Positions 18,626 through 27,286 of a DNA stretch of 47,712 nt are shown here, piece after piece. A program made the position numbers and the translations under genes. The stretch lies in the NCBI GenBank assembly GCA_026414265.1, contig JAOAJI010000007.1, positions 1 to 47,712 of the forward strand, read 5' to 3'. The notes beneath the pieces are model-generated. The model was not told the DNA's origin. It saw only the letters and a list, made by a program, of their open reading frames with translations, and made no database searches. The first letter of the stretch is position 1. Every line of letters begins with the position of its first letter. This DNA comes from Microcaldota archaeon. GTDB taxonomy: Archaea; Micrarchaeota; Micrarchaeia; Anstonellales; SKW190.

Positions 18626-19528
18626 ATGATAAAAGCTAAATTTGTAAAAACAAAAGACGGTAAATTTGTCCTAGTGTTCTATTCCAATGAAAAAAAGTTT
18701 AATGTAAATGAGAACTTGATAAATGACGAATTCTATGCAATTAATTTTGACAGAAACTTAATTGTCCTTGCCAATAAGAATTTTATAAATGAAAAAGAAT
18801 TAGAAAAGGAACTCAAAAAAGATGCTAAAATTGAATATTCCGAAAAATCAAACGTTCAAAAAGATGATGGACTTTTATTTGATAATTACGACAAGTATCT
18901 GGCAGTTGCTCAAAAAATTATAAACCTGAAAAGAGAAGAAAGAACCTTAGAGAACATTAGTAAAGTACTGAATAAAGATGAAATTAAATTAATTCAGGAA
19001 ATGATAGACAAAAATCTTATAGTAACCTCTCATGGAGAAAAAAACAAAAATTTGAACTTGATGTTTATTGACAAAAACCTTTTTAAAGAAGCTAAAAAAA
19101 TGCAGTCAAAATATAATCAATCTAAATATAATAATACTCTTGATGAAACTAAAGAAAATTTGGCTCATGTGAAATCAAACGAAACAATGGAACTTATTAA
19201 AGTTAAAGGATTTGCAGTGATAGACTCTGAAGTTCAACTAAAAGAATTTCTAAGCGTAGCAGAAATAGATATAGTAAATGAAAACATATTTGGAATAAAA
19301 AATTTTGACGGAAAATACTATTACTGTACAAAAGACTATTACCAGAGATTAACTAAAAAGATTTATGAGTTATTTGAAAAAACAAAAGAAAACGAATTAT
19401 CAATAGCAGAATTGAAAGACGCTCTTCAAAAAGAAGATATAATTGGAATAAAAACTGTGGTACTCATAATGAAAGAAAAAGAAGGCGACATCATAGAAGT
19501 AAGAAGAGACATTTTCAAAAAAGTGTAG
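18626..19528 (+). CDS. Hypothetical protein, charged, possible tandem winged helices
   Basis: 300 residues, family not recognised. The first 60 residues are beta-rich (KFVKTKDGKFVLVFYS). The middle (about 95-140) reads like a winged helix: RTLENISKVLNKDEIKLIQ then MIDKNLIVTS. A second helical pair sits near the end (ENELSIAELKDALQKED). It is Lys-rich. The GTG nine bases earlier is an alternative start. It lies between AMMECR1 and the HD hydrolase, with 11 bases to the latter, so it is probably co-transcribed. Confidence 0.65.
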   Translation: MIKAKFVKTKDGKFVLVFYSNEKKFNVNENLINDEFYAINFDRNLIVLANKNFINEKELEKELKKDAKIEYSEKSNVQKDDGLLFDNYDKYLAVAQKIINLKREERTLENISKVLNKDEIKLIQEMIDKNLIVTSHGEKNKNLNLMFIDKNLFKEAKKMQSKYNQSKYNNTLDETKENLAHVKSNETMELIKVKGFAVIDSEVQLKEFLSVAEIDIVNENIFGIKNFDGKYYYCTKDYYQRLTKKIYELFEKTKENELSIAELKDALQKEDIIGIKTVVLIMKEKEGDIIEVRRDIFKKV

Positions 19529-19539
19529 TAGGTAATTCC

Positions 19540-20685
19540 ATGAAATTTGATTATGTCATCAGGGACCCAATTCATGGAGATATTAGATTAACACAACTTG
19601 AAATTGACATAATAAACTCTGAAAGATTTCAGTTCCTCAGAAAAGTAAAACAGCTAGGAGTTGCCTACTTAGTCTATCCAGGAGCAACTAACACAAGATT
19701 TGAACATTCATTAGGTGTGCTAGAAGTTACTACCAAACTGGCACAAAATTTAATACCTATTAAAGAGCTTGAAAAACTTAGAATTGCATCTCTTTTACAT
19801 GATATAGGGCACTGCTGCTTCTCTCACGAAGGAGAATTCGCATCTAATCTAGACCATGAAAAAAAAGGCCTTGAATTCATTACCAAAGGCGAAATCTCAA
19901 ATATTCTAAAGAAACATTTCTCAGAAAAAGAGATTAATGAAATAATTGATTATTATTTAGGTAATGGATATGGCTACTTGATAACATCAGCTATAGGAAG
20001 CGATAGAATAGATTATCTGTTACGTGATGCTTATTACACAGGAGTAGCATACGGCATTATTGATAAAAATCGTATAACGCAAGTGTTTAAACTAAAAAAT
20101 AATTCATTTTATATCGAAGAAAGCTACATGGAAGTCGTAGAGTCTATCTTAATTGCACGGTTTATGATGTTCATGAACGTGTACAACCATAAAACAGTCA
20201 GAAGCTTTTCTGGAATGCTTAAACACGCTATTGCCTCTGCATTAGAAAAGAATATCATTAACTATAACGAATTATATGAATATGGAGACGAAACTCTTCT
20301 GAACAAATTGACTGAAAATAATGTAGAATTAGCTAATGATTTACAGAAAAGAAAACTGTGGAAAAAAATATTGGTGGTAAATTACTCTGATTTTAAAAAG
20401 AAATTCCTAAACAACAACAAGCATGATATGAAAACAATAAGAAAATTATCAAAAGAATTTTCTCAAGAAATAGGTACAGAAGTAATTATCGAAGTTCCTC
20501 CTGTATCTTATAAAGAGCCTGATATTAAAGTTTATCAAAAAGAAAAATTTAATGAAATCAAAAAAGTTTCTCCTCTCATCTCAAGTCTAAAAAAAGCTGA
20601 ACACCAAAGACTAAAAGTTATAATCCTCAGCAAAGATTTCAACACACAACAAAAAAACAAGCTTGTTAAACTACTAAAGAATTAA
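19540..20685 (+). CDS. HD-domain phosphohydrolase (dNTPase/SAMHD1-like)
   Basis: 381 residues with an N-terminal HD hydrolase: DPIHGDIRLT, TRFEHSLGVLE (first His), LLHDIGHCCFSHEGEF (HD pair) and SAIGSDRIDYLLRDAYYTG (last Asp), the order seen in SAMHD1-like and YpgQ-like nucleotide hydrolases. The C-terminal 130 residues are helical and less conserved. Likely a dNTP triphosphohydrolase or a nucleotide pyrophosphohydrolase. Preceded by GGTAATTCC and 11 bases from the orphan upstream. Confidence 0.9.
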   Translation: MKFDYVIRDPIHGDIRLTQLEIDIINSERFQFLRKVKQLGVAYLVYPGATNTRFEHSLGVLEVTTKLAQNLIPIKELEKLRIASLLHDIGHCCFSHEGEFASNLDHEKKGLEFITKGEISNILKKHFSEKEINEIIDYYLGNGYGYLITSAIGSDRIDYLLRDAYYTGVAYGIIDKNRITQVFKLKNNSFYIEESYMEVVESILIARFMMFMNVYNHKTVRSFSGMLKHAIASALEKNIINYNELYEYGDETLLNKLTENNVELANDLQKRKLWKKILVVNYSDFKKKFLNNNKHDMKTIRKLSKEFSQEIGTEVIIEVPPVSYKEPDIKVYQKEKFNEIKKVSPLISSLKKAEHQRLKVIILSKDFNTQQKNKLVKLLKN

Positions 20686-20726
20686 ACTGTTTCTATTTCT
20701 ATTTATTTCTAAAAAAGGGAATCAAA

Positions 20727-21503
20727 ATGGAATTCTTGAACAAAATTAAAATAAGCGAATTAGAATTAAGCATAATTCTTGTATTTTCAATGCTTCTTCT
20801 AGGAGTTATCATGTTTCCACTTAATTTGCAAGAAGAATTAAAAATTCATAAAAATTCTGCTGTCAGCAAAGAAATAAGTGAAAAATGGAAAAGCATAAAT
20901 GGAAAATATACATATACCGTAGTAATAGAAGACCCTTCGAAGGAACTTTTTAACAGTCAAGAGTACATGAACCTTCTTAATTTGAACAAAGAAGAAAAAC
21001 TATTTTTGGTCAAAAACGATACCCTCGTAGCTTTCTCTGTAGAATATGAAGCATATCCTGCAAAAACTTGCCTTAACGTGTTTGAGTATTACCTTGAAGA
21101 AAAAAAAGAATACTGCTTAGACTATAGCTTTGAGAATTATTATGAATACCCATCATTTTTCATAAATTACATGATGCTTGCTTTAGCCGAAAATATTTCT
21201 GCTGAAAGTAGAGTATCTTATTTGAATCATACAATAACTATTAAAAATAATCTAAGTAATGTAAATGAAATTGCATTTGAAAATATTTCTTTTTATAACA
21301 TAAAATCAGAAATGTGGAATTTTATATTGGACAAAAGTACTGGAATTCCTATAGCAGGATTTTCTTCTGCCTCTACTTTTAAATTAGAGTACTATCTAAT
21401 ACATACTAACGACCCGAGGCTAGAACACTTAAATGATATAATTCTTGCTAACCAAAATATTATCATCTTAAAACTGAATTCATCGATGAAATATAGCAAG
21501 TAG
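20727..21503 (+). CDS. Hypothetical protein with N-terminal membrane anchor
   Basis: 258 residues. One hydrophobic helix (about residues 13-33, IILVFSMLLLGVIMF) is followed by a soluble outer part with several Asn-rich strands and two Cys (KTCLNVFEYY and KEYCLDYS). No domain recognised. The pattern resembles other orphan single-pass exported proteins in this window (1982, 26702). AAAAAGGGAAT precedes the ATG. It sits just before tfe. Confidence 0.7.
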   Translation: MEFLNKIKISELELSIILVFSMLLLGVIMFPLNLQEELKIHKNSAVSKEISEKWKSINGKYTYTVVIEDPSKELFNSQEYMNLLNLNKEEKLFLVKNDTLVAFSVEYEAYPAKTCLNVFEYYLEEKKEYCLDYSFENYYEYPSFFINYMMLALAENISAESRVSYLNHTITIKNNLSNVNEIAFENISFYNIKSEMWNFILDKSTGIPIAGFSSASTFKLEYYLIHTNDPRLEHLNDIILANQNIIILKLNSSMKYSK

Positions 21504-21517
21504 ACCAAGTGATTGAT

Positions 21518-22420
21518 ATGGAAAAAAAAACTAAGAAAAACATAACCAAACAAATCAAAAATAAAAAACCAAAAAATAGTTCAGTTAAGAAAACTAAAAC
21601 CACTATGAAAAAAAAGATAATGAAAAAAAAGACTATCAAAAAAAAGGAGTTGAAAGCCAAGAAAAAGGTTATTGAACCTAAAAAACAAAAATCAGTGACA
21701 AAAACTACTCTGCAAAACATCAAGGTAAAAACTGAAAAGATAGATATATCTTGGTTGATTAATCTGTTTAAAGACCATGCACTAAGAAAAAGATTGGTGG
21801 AAATAGGCGGAGAAGAAACAATAGAAGTATTAAAAGGATTAACAAAATATACCTCAGATGAAGATATATCAAATAACTGTAATATTAAGATTTCAGACGT
21901 TAGAGCAGTTTTAAATAAACTTCATGGTGCGAATATCGTAAGCTATGACAAAACTAAAGACGAAAGAAGTTGGTTTATATATCACTGGTATATCAAAAAA
22001 AATGCATTACTTGAACTGGCAAAAGAGGTAAAACAAGAACAAAAATTGTTGGAGAATCAATTCAATCCTTATGAATACTATTTCTGTCCAAACTGCAGAG
22101 CTGCTGAAAATATCCATCAAGACGATGCTGCTGTTACAGATTACTTCTGCCCAGTTTGTAATAATCACCTACTACCACTAGTAGAAAAAGAGAACTTTGA
22201 AAAAAATCCAGAACTATACGTTCATAACCAAAACATGAATAAAAATAAGAATCAGATGACTGGAGAAATTGACATTAACGAAAATGAAAAGAATAAACAA
22301 GAAATAGCTATAGAAATAGATCTAGAAAATGACTCTGAAGATAATTTAGTCGATGAAAAAGAAAATTATGATAATCCAAAAGATGGAAAAGATAAAAAAC
22401 CATACAAAAAAAATAAGTAA
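21518..22420 (+). CDS. tfe: Transcription factor E alpha subunit (TFE) with extended tails
   Basis: Archaeal TFIIE-alpha homologue that helps RNA polymerase open promoters. The winged helix spans about residues 75-165 (ISNNCNIKISDVRAVLNKLH, SWFIYHWYIKKNALLEL). The zinc ribbon follows with FCPNC and FCPVC. Unusual are a roughly 70-residue N-terminal tail made largely of Lys, and a C-terminal tail of about 80 residues rich in Asp, Glu and Asn. Usual archaeal TFE is about 170-190 residues; this one is 300. ATG 21518 is chosen over GTG 21509, as GTGAT then acts as binding site. Confidence 0.9.
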   Translation: MEKKTKKNITKQIKNKKPKNSSVKKTKTTMKKKIMKKKTIKKKELKAKKKVIEPKKQKSVTKTTLQNIKVKTEKIDISWLINLFKDHALRKRLVEIGGEETIEVLKGLTKYTSDEDISNNCNIKISDVRAVLNKLHGANIVSYDKTKDERSWFIYHWYIKKNALLELAKEVKQEQKLLENQFNPYEYYFCPNCRAAENIHQDDAAVTDYFCPVCNNHLLPLVEKENFEKNPELYVHNQNMNKNKNQMTGEIDINENEKNKQEIAIEIDLENDSEDNLVDEKENYDNPKDGKDKKPYKKNK

Positions 22421-22467
22421 CTACTATGGTAAAATAGTAAAAGTTACAAAATAAAGGAGAGAATTTT

Positions 22468-23556
22468 ATGTTACACAAACAAGGTAAAATAGCTGTTGCA
22501 ACCATAGGGAGTCATTCTGCCTTGGAAATTTGTTATGGATGTGCAAAAAACAACTTGAAATCTATAGTCTTCTCTCAAAAAGGACGAGATAAACAATACC
22601 TATATTATCTAAAGACAATAAGAAAGTTTAGCAATACAGGAATAATTGATATGCTTGTAAGACTTGATAACTTCAAAGATTTGCTAAATAAAAGTAATAT
22701 AGAGTTGATGAATAACAATAATACTGTTTTCATACCAAACAGATCTTTCTGTGTATATCTCGGCTACGAGGATATAGAAAAAAACTTTGATGTCCCTATC
22801 TTTGGAAATAGATATATGCTCAGAGCAGAAGAAAGAACAGAAGAAAAAAACCAATACAAACTAATGGAAAATGCTGGTGTTAGGACACCAAAAACATTTA
22901 AAATTAATGAGATTGATAGACCAGTTATTGTTAAAATTAATGAAAAAGAAAGAGCGTATGAACGTGCATTTTTTATAGCAATTGACGGCAAAGACTACGA
23001 AAACAAAGCTAATGAAATGATAAAAAAAGGGATTATTGACGAAAATGCGCTTAAAAACGCTAGAATAGAAGAACTTATAGTAGGACCACAATTCAATTTT
23101 AATTTTTTCTATTCGCCATTAGAAGAGACTCTGGATCTCATGGGTATAGACATGAGAAGGCAATCTAATATAGAAGGCTTTTCAAGATTACCATATTGGC
23201 TACAACCTAAGATAGATGTGAAAACAATTGAAGTTGGACATGTCGCTTGCACAATAAGAGAAAGTCTTCTGTCTAAAGTATACGAAATAGCAGAAAAAAT
23301 AGTCGAAACAAGCCAAAAAATGTTTGACAAAGGAATAATAGGGCCCTTTGCAATTCAAGCAATAATAACAGCTGAAAAAGGCAAAGAAGATATTGTTGTT
23401 TTTGATTTGTCCTTTAGGATACCAGGGTCACCTGGTATTAAATATACACCTTATTCTGCATACCTGTATCTTCATGAAATGTCTATGGGAGAGAGAATTG
23501 CTCTAGAAATAAAAAATGCTCATAAAGAAAATATGTTGGATGTAATCACTACTTGA
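22468..23556 (+). CDS. purP: FAICAR synthetase, archaeal PurP type
   Basis: Formate- and ATP-dependent enzyme that converts AICAR to FAICAR, the archaeal alternative to PurH in late purine synthesis. It shows the PurP N-terminal part (IGSHSALEICYGCAKNN), an ATP-grasp core (FGNRYMLRAEER, VIVKINEKERAYERAFF), the MGIDMRRQSNIEGFSR block, and the metal-binding end FDLSFRIPGSPG. 362 residues, full length. AAAGGAGAG precedes the ATG. No other purine genes are in the window. Its end is convergent with the RNase HIII-like gene, 9 bases apart. Confidence 0.95.
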   Translation: MLHKQGKIAVATIGSHSALEICYGCAKNNLKSIVFSQKGRDKQYLYYLKTIRKFSNTGIIDMLVRLDNFKDLLNKSNIELMNNNNTVFIPNRSFCVYLGYEDIEKNFDVPIFGNRYMLRAEERTEEKNQYKLMENAGVRTPKTFKINEIDRPVIVKINEKERAYERAFFIAIDGKDYENKANEMIKKGIIDENALKNARIEELIVGPQFNFNFFYSPLEETLDLMGIDMRRQSNIEGFSRLPYWLQPKIDVKTIEVGHVACTIRESLLSKVYEIAEKIVETSQKMFDKGIIGPFAIQAIITAEKGKEDIVVFDLSFRIPGSPGIKYTPYSAYLYLHEMSMGERIALEIKNAHKENMLDVITT

Positions 23557-23565
23557 CTAAGAAGG

Positions 23566-24327
23566 TTATTTTTCCCATTTCTGTTTTTTATTTGCTTCAT
23601 TTAAATAATAATACCTGGCAATTATAGATGCGCAAGAAACTATGGGAAATCTCTCTGCCTTTTCAACATACAGCAACTTTGGAAACTTCTCAGATAACTT
23701 TATACATTCTTTTAAATCATATTGGTCAATTATCGCAGTCACAGTTTCAAGATAGAAGTTACTCCTAATTAAAAAGTCATAACAGGCAGTTAAACACTTT
23801 GTGTATGCGTTTGTTAACAGACCGTTCAAGTTGAGTTTATTTGAAGATTTAATTAGTTCAGGTGAAATCTTGACTACTTTAATAAATAATGCCTTAGTTT
23901 TAATGAGCTCAGCTAATGAATTTATCTTATCATCGTCTAATTCCTTGGAGTCTTTCACACCTGATGATATCAAGAAGTTTAGTTCAGTTGCTTTTAAACA
24001 AACACAGGCACAAAAAATTGAACCATAGATCTCACCCTTTCCAGCCTCATCACAACCTATGAAAATACCATTGTTTACATAAAGCCTCTCCACTAAATAA
24101 TAAGGATCGAAATTCCTCAAAACAACTGAGCCTGAATTATAAACTATAACTAGGGAATTACTAGAGCCTTTATAATATCTGTTAAATTCATAAACTGATT
24201 TCTTGGATTGAACTGAAAACCCTAGATCTAACAAAATATCATTCAGTTTACTTAAAAGTGATTTATCAATTTTAATCGAATTTAATCTAGTACCTTCATG
24301 TTTAAGACGCTCATCGCTTTCAATCAC
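23566..24327 (-). CDS. rnhC: Ribonuclease HIII-like, short C-terminus
   Basis: Cleaves RNA in RNA/DNA hybrids. The N-terminal 75 residues fit the TBP-like substrate-binding domain of RNase HIII (VIVYNSGSVVLRN). The catalytic set is complete: Asp93 and Glu94 in GCDEAGKGE, Asp201 in IIDQYD, and Glu225 in the VEKAERF segment, followed by CASIIAR. The protein stops about 25 residues after that helix, whereas RNase HIII usually runs 40-50 residues further. GTG start, with GAGGTG 12 bases upstream. RNase HIII is mostly bacterial and uncommon in archaea, which normally carry RNase HII. Confidence 0.85.
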   Translation of the reverse strand: MIESDERLKHEGTRLNSIKIDKSLLSKLNDILLDLGFSVQSKKSVYEFNRYYKGSSNSLVIVYNSGSVVLRNFDPYYLVERLYVNNGIFIGCDEAGKGEIYGSIFCACVCLKATELNFLISSGVKDSKELDDDKINSLAELIKTKALFIKVVKISPELIKSSNKLNLNGLLTNAYTKCLTACYDFLIRSNFYLETVTAIIDQYDLKECIKLSEKFPKLLYVEKAERFPIVSCASIIARYYYLNEANKKQKWEK

Positions 24328-24405
24328 TGTTAAACAAGCACCTCATAAACTTATTCAAAATTAATGATATATATACACACACATAAATAATATTTATTAT
24401 GCCAT

Positions 24406-24729
24406 ATGAATGTGAAAAATATGAAATTGAAAGAAATTGCGAACAAGATTGCTAAACAAAGAATAATTGAATTGATCAATAATGCGGAAAATTTGCCTGA
24501 ATATGAAAACTATTACATAGATTTAATCATGAAATTAAAGAGTACTCATAAAATCAAATTAGAATGGCCAATAAGAATGAAATTTTGTAAACATTGCAGG
24601 CATTTACATAAAAATTCTAGAATAAGAATAAAAAACAAAAAAATTAGTATAATATGCAACAAATGCAGTAAAAAAACAGAATTTTTCAAAAAATCAAATA
24701 AGTTGTTGAATGGGGTCTCTGAGATTTGA
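24406..24729 (+). CDS. rnp4: Ribonuclease P protein component 4 (Rpp21/Rpr2)
   Basis: Protein subunit of archaeal RNase P, which trims tRNA 5' leaders. The N-terminal helices (EIANKIAKQRIIELINNAE) contact Rpp29, and a zinc ribbon has CKHC and CNKC with basic loops (RHLHKNSRIRIKNKK). 107 residues, normal length. The last 19 bases, including the TGA, overlap the 3' end of the tRNA-Pro gene on the other strand. The ATG follows an AT-rich tract without a Shine-Dalgarno, probably leaderless. An ATG 15 bases in is an alternative start. Confidence 0.9.
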   Translation: MNVKNMKLKEIANKIAKQRIIELINNAENLPEYENYYIDLIMKLKSTHKIKLEWPIRMKFCKHCRHLHKNSRIRIKNKKISIICNKCSKKTEFFKKSNKLLNGVSEI

Positions 24730-24783
24730 ACTCAGATCACCAGCTCCCTAGGCTGGCAGCATACCAGGTTAGCCCAAGACCCC
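24711..24783 (-). tRNA. tRNA-Pro with anticodon AGG
   Basis: A 73-nt tRNA. Acceptor GGGGTCT pairs with AGACCCC, discriminator A, T arm CTGAG-TTCAAAT-CTCAG, anticodon arm CCAGC-CTAGGGA-GCTGG. With T33 fixed, the anticodon is AGG followed by G37, so the gene reads Pro codons. A at position 34 is highly unusual in archaea, which use GGG for CCU/CCC. The D stem is weak (one T-T mismatch and one G-T). No intron, no encoded CCA. The 3' end overlaps rnp4. Confidence 0.88.
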
Positions 24784-24841
24784 TTTACCTAAATAAACAA
24801 TCCATTATCTGTTGTTTAAATGAATTAGTAATTAAATAAAT

Positions 24842-25099
24842 TTACTTTTTAAGGTATTGCTTAAATAACTCGAAAACTAGAGTAACTAAATAGAAAAATA
24901 GTCCTACGACTATAAAACCTATGCCTTGACCCAAAAACAAGTCCAAAACTAAAGCACAACCTACACCGACTAATATCAAGCCTACAACTGAAAAAATTAA
25001 TTTAACGTAGGCAGCATGGATAATCAAATCGTCTTCTCTAAATAATTCTTTTGATTTGTTCTGCTGTTGTCCAACTTTTTGTTTGATATCGCCTTTCAT
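24842..25099 (-). CDS. Small two-span membrane protein
   Basis: 85 residues: a polar Gln/Lys-rich start, then two hydrophobic helices (about 30-52 and 57-78) with Gly-rich faces (GLILVGVGCALVLDL). Not recognised; its topology suggests a small inner-membrane protein. It lies 58 bases after tRNA-Pro and 74 bases downstream of the exported-protein gene on the same strand, so it may share that transcript. Confidence 0.6.
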   Translation of the reverse strand: MKGDIKQKVGQQQNKSKELFREDDLIIHAAYVKLIFSVVGLILVGVGCALVLDLFLGQGIGFIVVGLFFYLVTLVFELFKQYLKK

Positions 25100-25172
25100 T
25101 TAACTAACTAATGACATTAAAAAATAAAAAGATTGGCTATGCAAAACTTATTAGAAAGAGATTGCTAATTCT

Positions 25173-26636
25173 CTAGATGTAAACTCTGTAATTCAGGGTA
25201 ACCTTCTTCTTCTCACCTGGCTTTAATTTTAAATCAAATGATATCTTGTCTATTTCTTTGTTGTAATCAGATACACCATCAACTGAAAGTACCTGATAGC
25301 TAGTGAAACCGTAGTATGAAACATGTTCTCTAACAGTTATAGACCTTTCAGTTCTACCATTGTTTTGGATTGTTAATTCTACACTGTAATCATAGCTAGT
25401 CACCCTTCCATTAGGATCATAATTGCTTCTTGAGTTGTATTCTCTTTTTACGGAAATTGAAGGATCTGCCTTTAACTTAATTTCTGTAAATTCCTTGTCG
25501 TAGATAGGCTTTGTTTCTATCTTTGTGTATGGCAATCCTTGTTTCAAAATAACTAATGAACCTTGAGGCAATGTTGTAGATTTTGTTTTTAGCTCAAGAT
25601 ATTCATAAATAGCATCTTCTCTCTGAGAATTCCAAATATATTTAAACGGCTTTATGTCTACACTATCTTTTACTAACCTTATAACGTGAGCTTTACCAAA
25701 CTCAGATTCTTGTAGTGTTGTTGAATATGCGTTTTCACTGTCTATTTCTGCTGATGTTGTTTCAGATGTTGATTCTTGGCTATACCCAACACTAGTTACC
25801 GTTCTTTTGGTAGCTTCTCTCGCATAAGGATAAATTCTTCTGTAAATAGATGATGAATCAAATGAGTAAGTAAAGAATGTTACTTTTGCATTTTTTATTT
25901 TGCCAAATGTATTAACAAAATTAACTGTAGTCTCTATCTCTTTTTTATCCAAGTCCAAAACATTGATCGTTTTATAATAATAGCTTTGCATATCACAATA
26001 TATACATCCTATACTTGTATCAATCATGTCATTAGGAATGGCTAAAAGTTTGTTAATTTGACCATCTATCTTTATTGTGGTAACTGTTTTATTCATGTTG
26101 TCTTTTATTTCTAGAGGTTTTAAAGAAACAACCTGGGAATATGGAATAATTACAAAATCTAATGAATTCTCTTTAGCCAAAATCAAAACTGGATTGTTTT
26201 CAGAAGGTAATTTTGATAATATTCCAACCATTTTTGTTCCATTGAACAAGTTAACTTCTACTCTTTTGTTCAAAAATGTTGCTAAATCATAGCTTTTCAG
26301 TTCATTTTTCTTTGATTCTTGGATGTCAACACTACCACTACCTAGTATGAAAAAATAAGGATTAGTATTTGGCTTCGGATACACGTATGCTGTAGTATAT
26401 GGAGTACCTTTCTCTACTAAATCATCAGGAAAAAGTAAATAAATCCCTGGTTTTGTATCATATGAAATTACGTAACTGTCCTTAAACAAAAAAAGCTCTC
26501 TTATCTCTATTTCTGGATAGCTGCTGGAAGCTTGCGTAGCCTGTGCAAATGTCAGTCCAACAAAAAGTATCAAAAAACCTATCAATAACCTTTTAGATAT
26601 ATCAAAAAATGTATTTTCTAACATTCCTATATACAT
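25173..26636 (-). CDS. Exported protein with DUF4139-like region
   Basis: 487 residues. A signal peptide or anchor (about residues 14-32) ends near AQATQASS. The rest is beta-rich. The second half has the pattern of DUF4139 proteins: LPQGSLVILKQGLPYTKIET, a strand with ELTIQNNGRTERSITVREHV, and the closing LKLKPGEKKKVTLNYRV. The first half (GTKMVGILSKL, FVIIPYSQVVSL) looks like the small beta domain that precedes it in such proteins. Function unknown; probably cell surface. GGTGA four bases before the ATG supports this start. Confidence 0.7.
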   Translation of the reverse strand: MYIGMLENTFFDISKRLLIGFLILFVGLTFAQATQASSSYPEIEIRELFLFKDSYVISYDTKPGIYLLFPDDLVEKGTPYTTAYVYPKPNTNPYFFILGSGSVDIQESKKNELKSYDLATFLNKRVEVNLFNGTKMVGILSKLPSENNPVLILAKENSLDFVIIPYSQVVSLKPLEIKDNMNKTVTTIKIDGQINKLLAIPNDMIDTSIGCIYCDMQSYYYKTINVLDLDKKEIETTVNFVNTFGKIKNAKVTFFTYSFDSSSIYRRIYPYAREATKRTVTSVGYSQESTSETTSAEIDSENAYSTTLQESEFGKAHVIRLVKDSVDIKPFKYIWNSQREDAIYEYLELKTKSTTLPQGSLVILKQGLPYTKIETKPIYDKEFTEIKLKADPSISVKREYNSRSNYDPNGRVTSYDYSVELTIQNNGRTERSITVREHVSYYGFTSYQVLSVDGVSDYNKEIDKISFDLKLKPGEKKKVTLNYRVYI

Positions 26637-26701
26637 AACATCACCTGTTTTATGGTTACTTTTATGATTTTTTAAATTTTTGTTTTTTGTTAGGAGTTAA
26701 C

Positions 26702-27274
26702 CTAACTATAGTTCATAAATAACATAAGTCCTCTAGAATCCCTGGAAAAATAAATAAATCTTAGATCATTCTCTGTATCATAACACAAAACAGAATGAAC
26801 TACCTGGATTGTGTGATTGTCAAAAGAATTAAAATAGTAACATTTTGATCCATCTGTATTTTCAGTATAATTTAAAATTGAAATGTACTTTGAAAAAACT
26901 ATACTTTTGGTCCTGTTAACAATAGAGTTGATTAGATCAGATCCTTTAATGTCACTGAATGATATTGTTGTATTCCCATTACTCAAATGATAAATTATAG
27001 TCTCTTTAAATGAACCTGACTTTGAATCATACTTAATCTTAGAAGTAATTGTTAAATTATCAATGTCAACAATATTGTAACTTATGTGTTCAATTTGACC
27101 AGATTGTAATCTTTTTAACCAAGTTTCGTGCGAATGTCTCAACTGGTTTATTTTAGAAGTCTGATACCCATATTCTCTATACTTATTAGAAAAATAGAAA
27201 AAAGCATAAACAATAAATATAATGAATAAAAACAACATTAACCTGTTTCTCATGACGGAATTTATTTTTATCAT
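26702..27274 (-). CDS. Single-pass hypothetical protein
   Basis: 190 residues with one N-terminal hydrophobic helix (about 10-29, NRLMLFLFIIFIVYAFFYF), then a soluble outer domain with many Asn, Ser and Thr and one Cys pair (SKCYYF, VLCYD). No family recognised. It lies 12 bases after the GlmU-like gene on the same strand, so it is probably in that operon. Confidence 0.65.
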   Translation of the reverse strand: MIKINSVMRNRLMLFLFIIFIVYAFFYFSNKYREYGYQTSKINQLRHSHETWLKRLQSGQIEHISYNIVDIDNLTITSKIKYDSKSGSFKETIIYHLSNGNTTISFSDIKGSDLINSIVNRTKSIVFSKYISILNYTENTDGSKCYYFNSFDNHTIQVVHSVLCYDTENDLRFIYFSRDSRGLMLFMNYS

Positions 27275-27286
27275 AAAAAAACTCTA

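Noticed and set aside
21463-21723. Hydrophobic Phe-rich frame on the minus strand
   Set aside because: Antisense of the poly-Lys tail of TFE; AAA codons read backwards give Phe and imitate a membrane protein.
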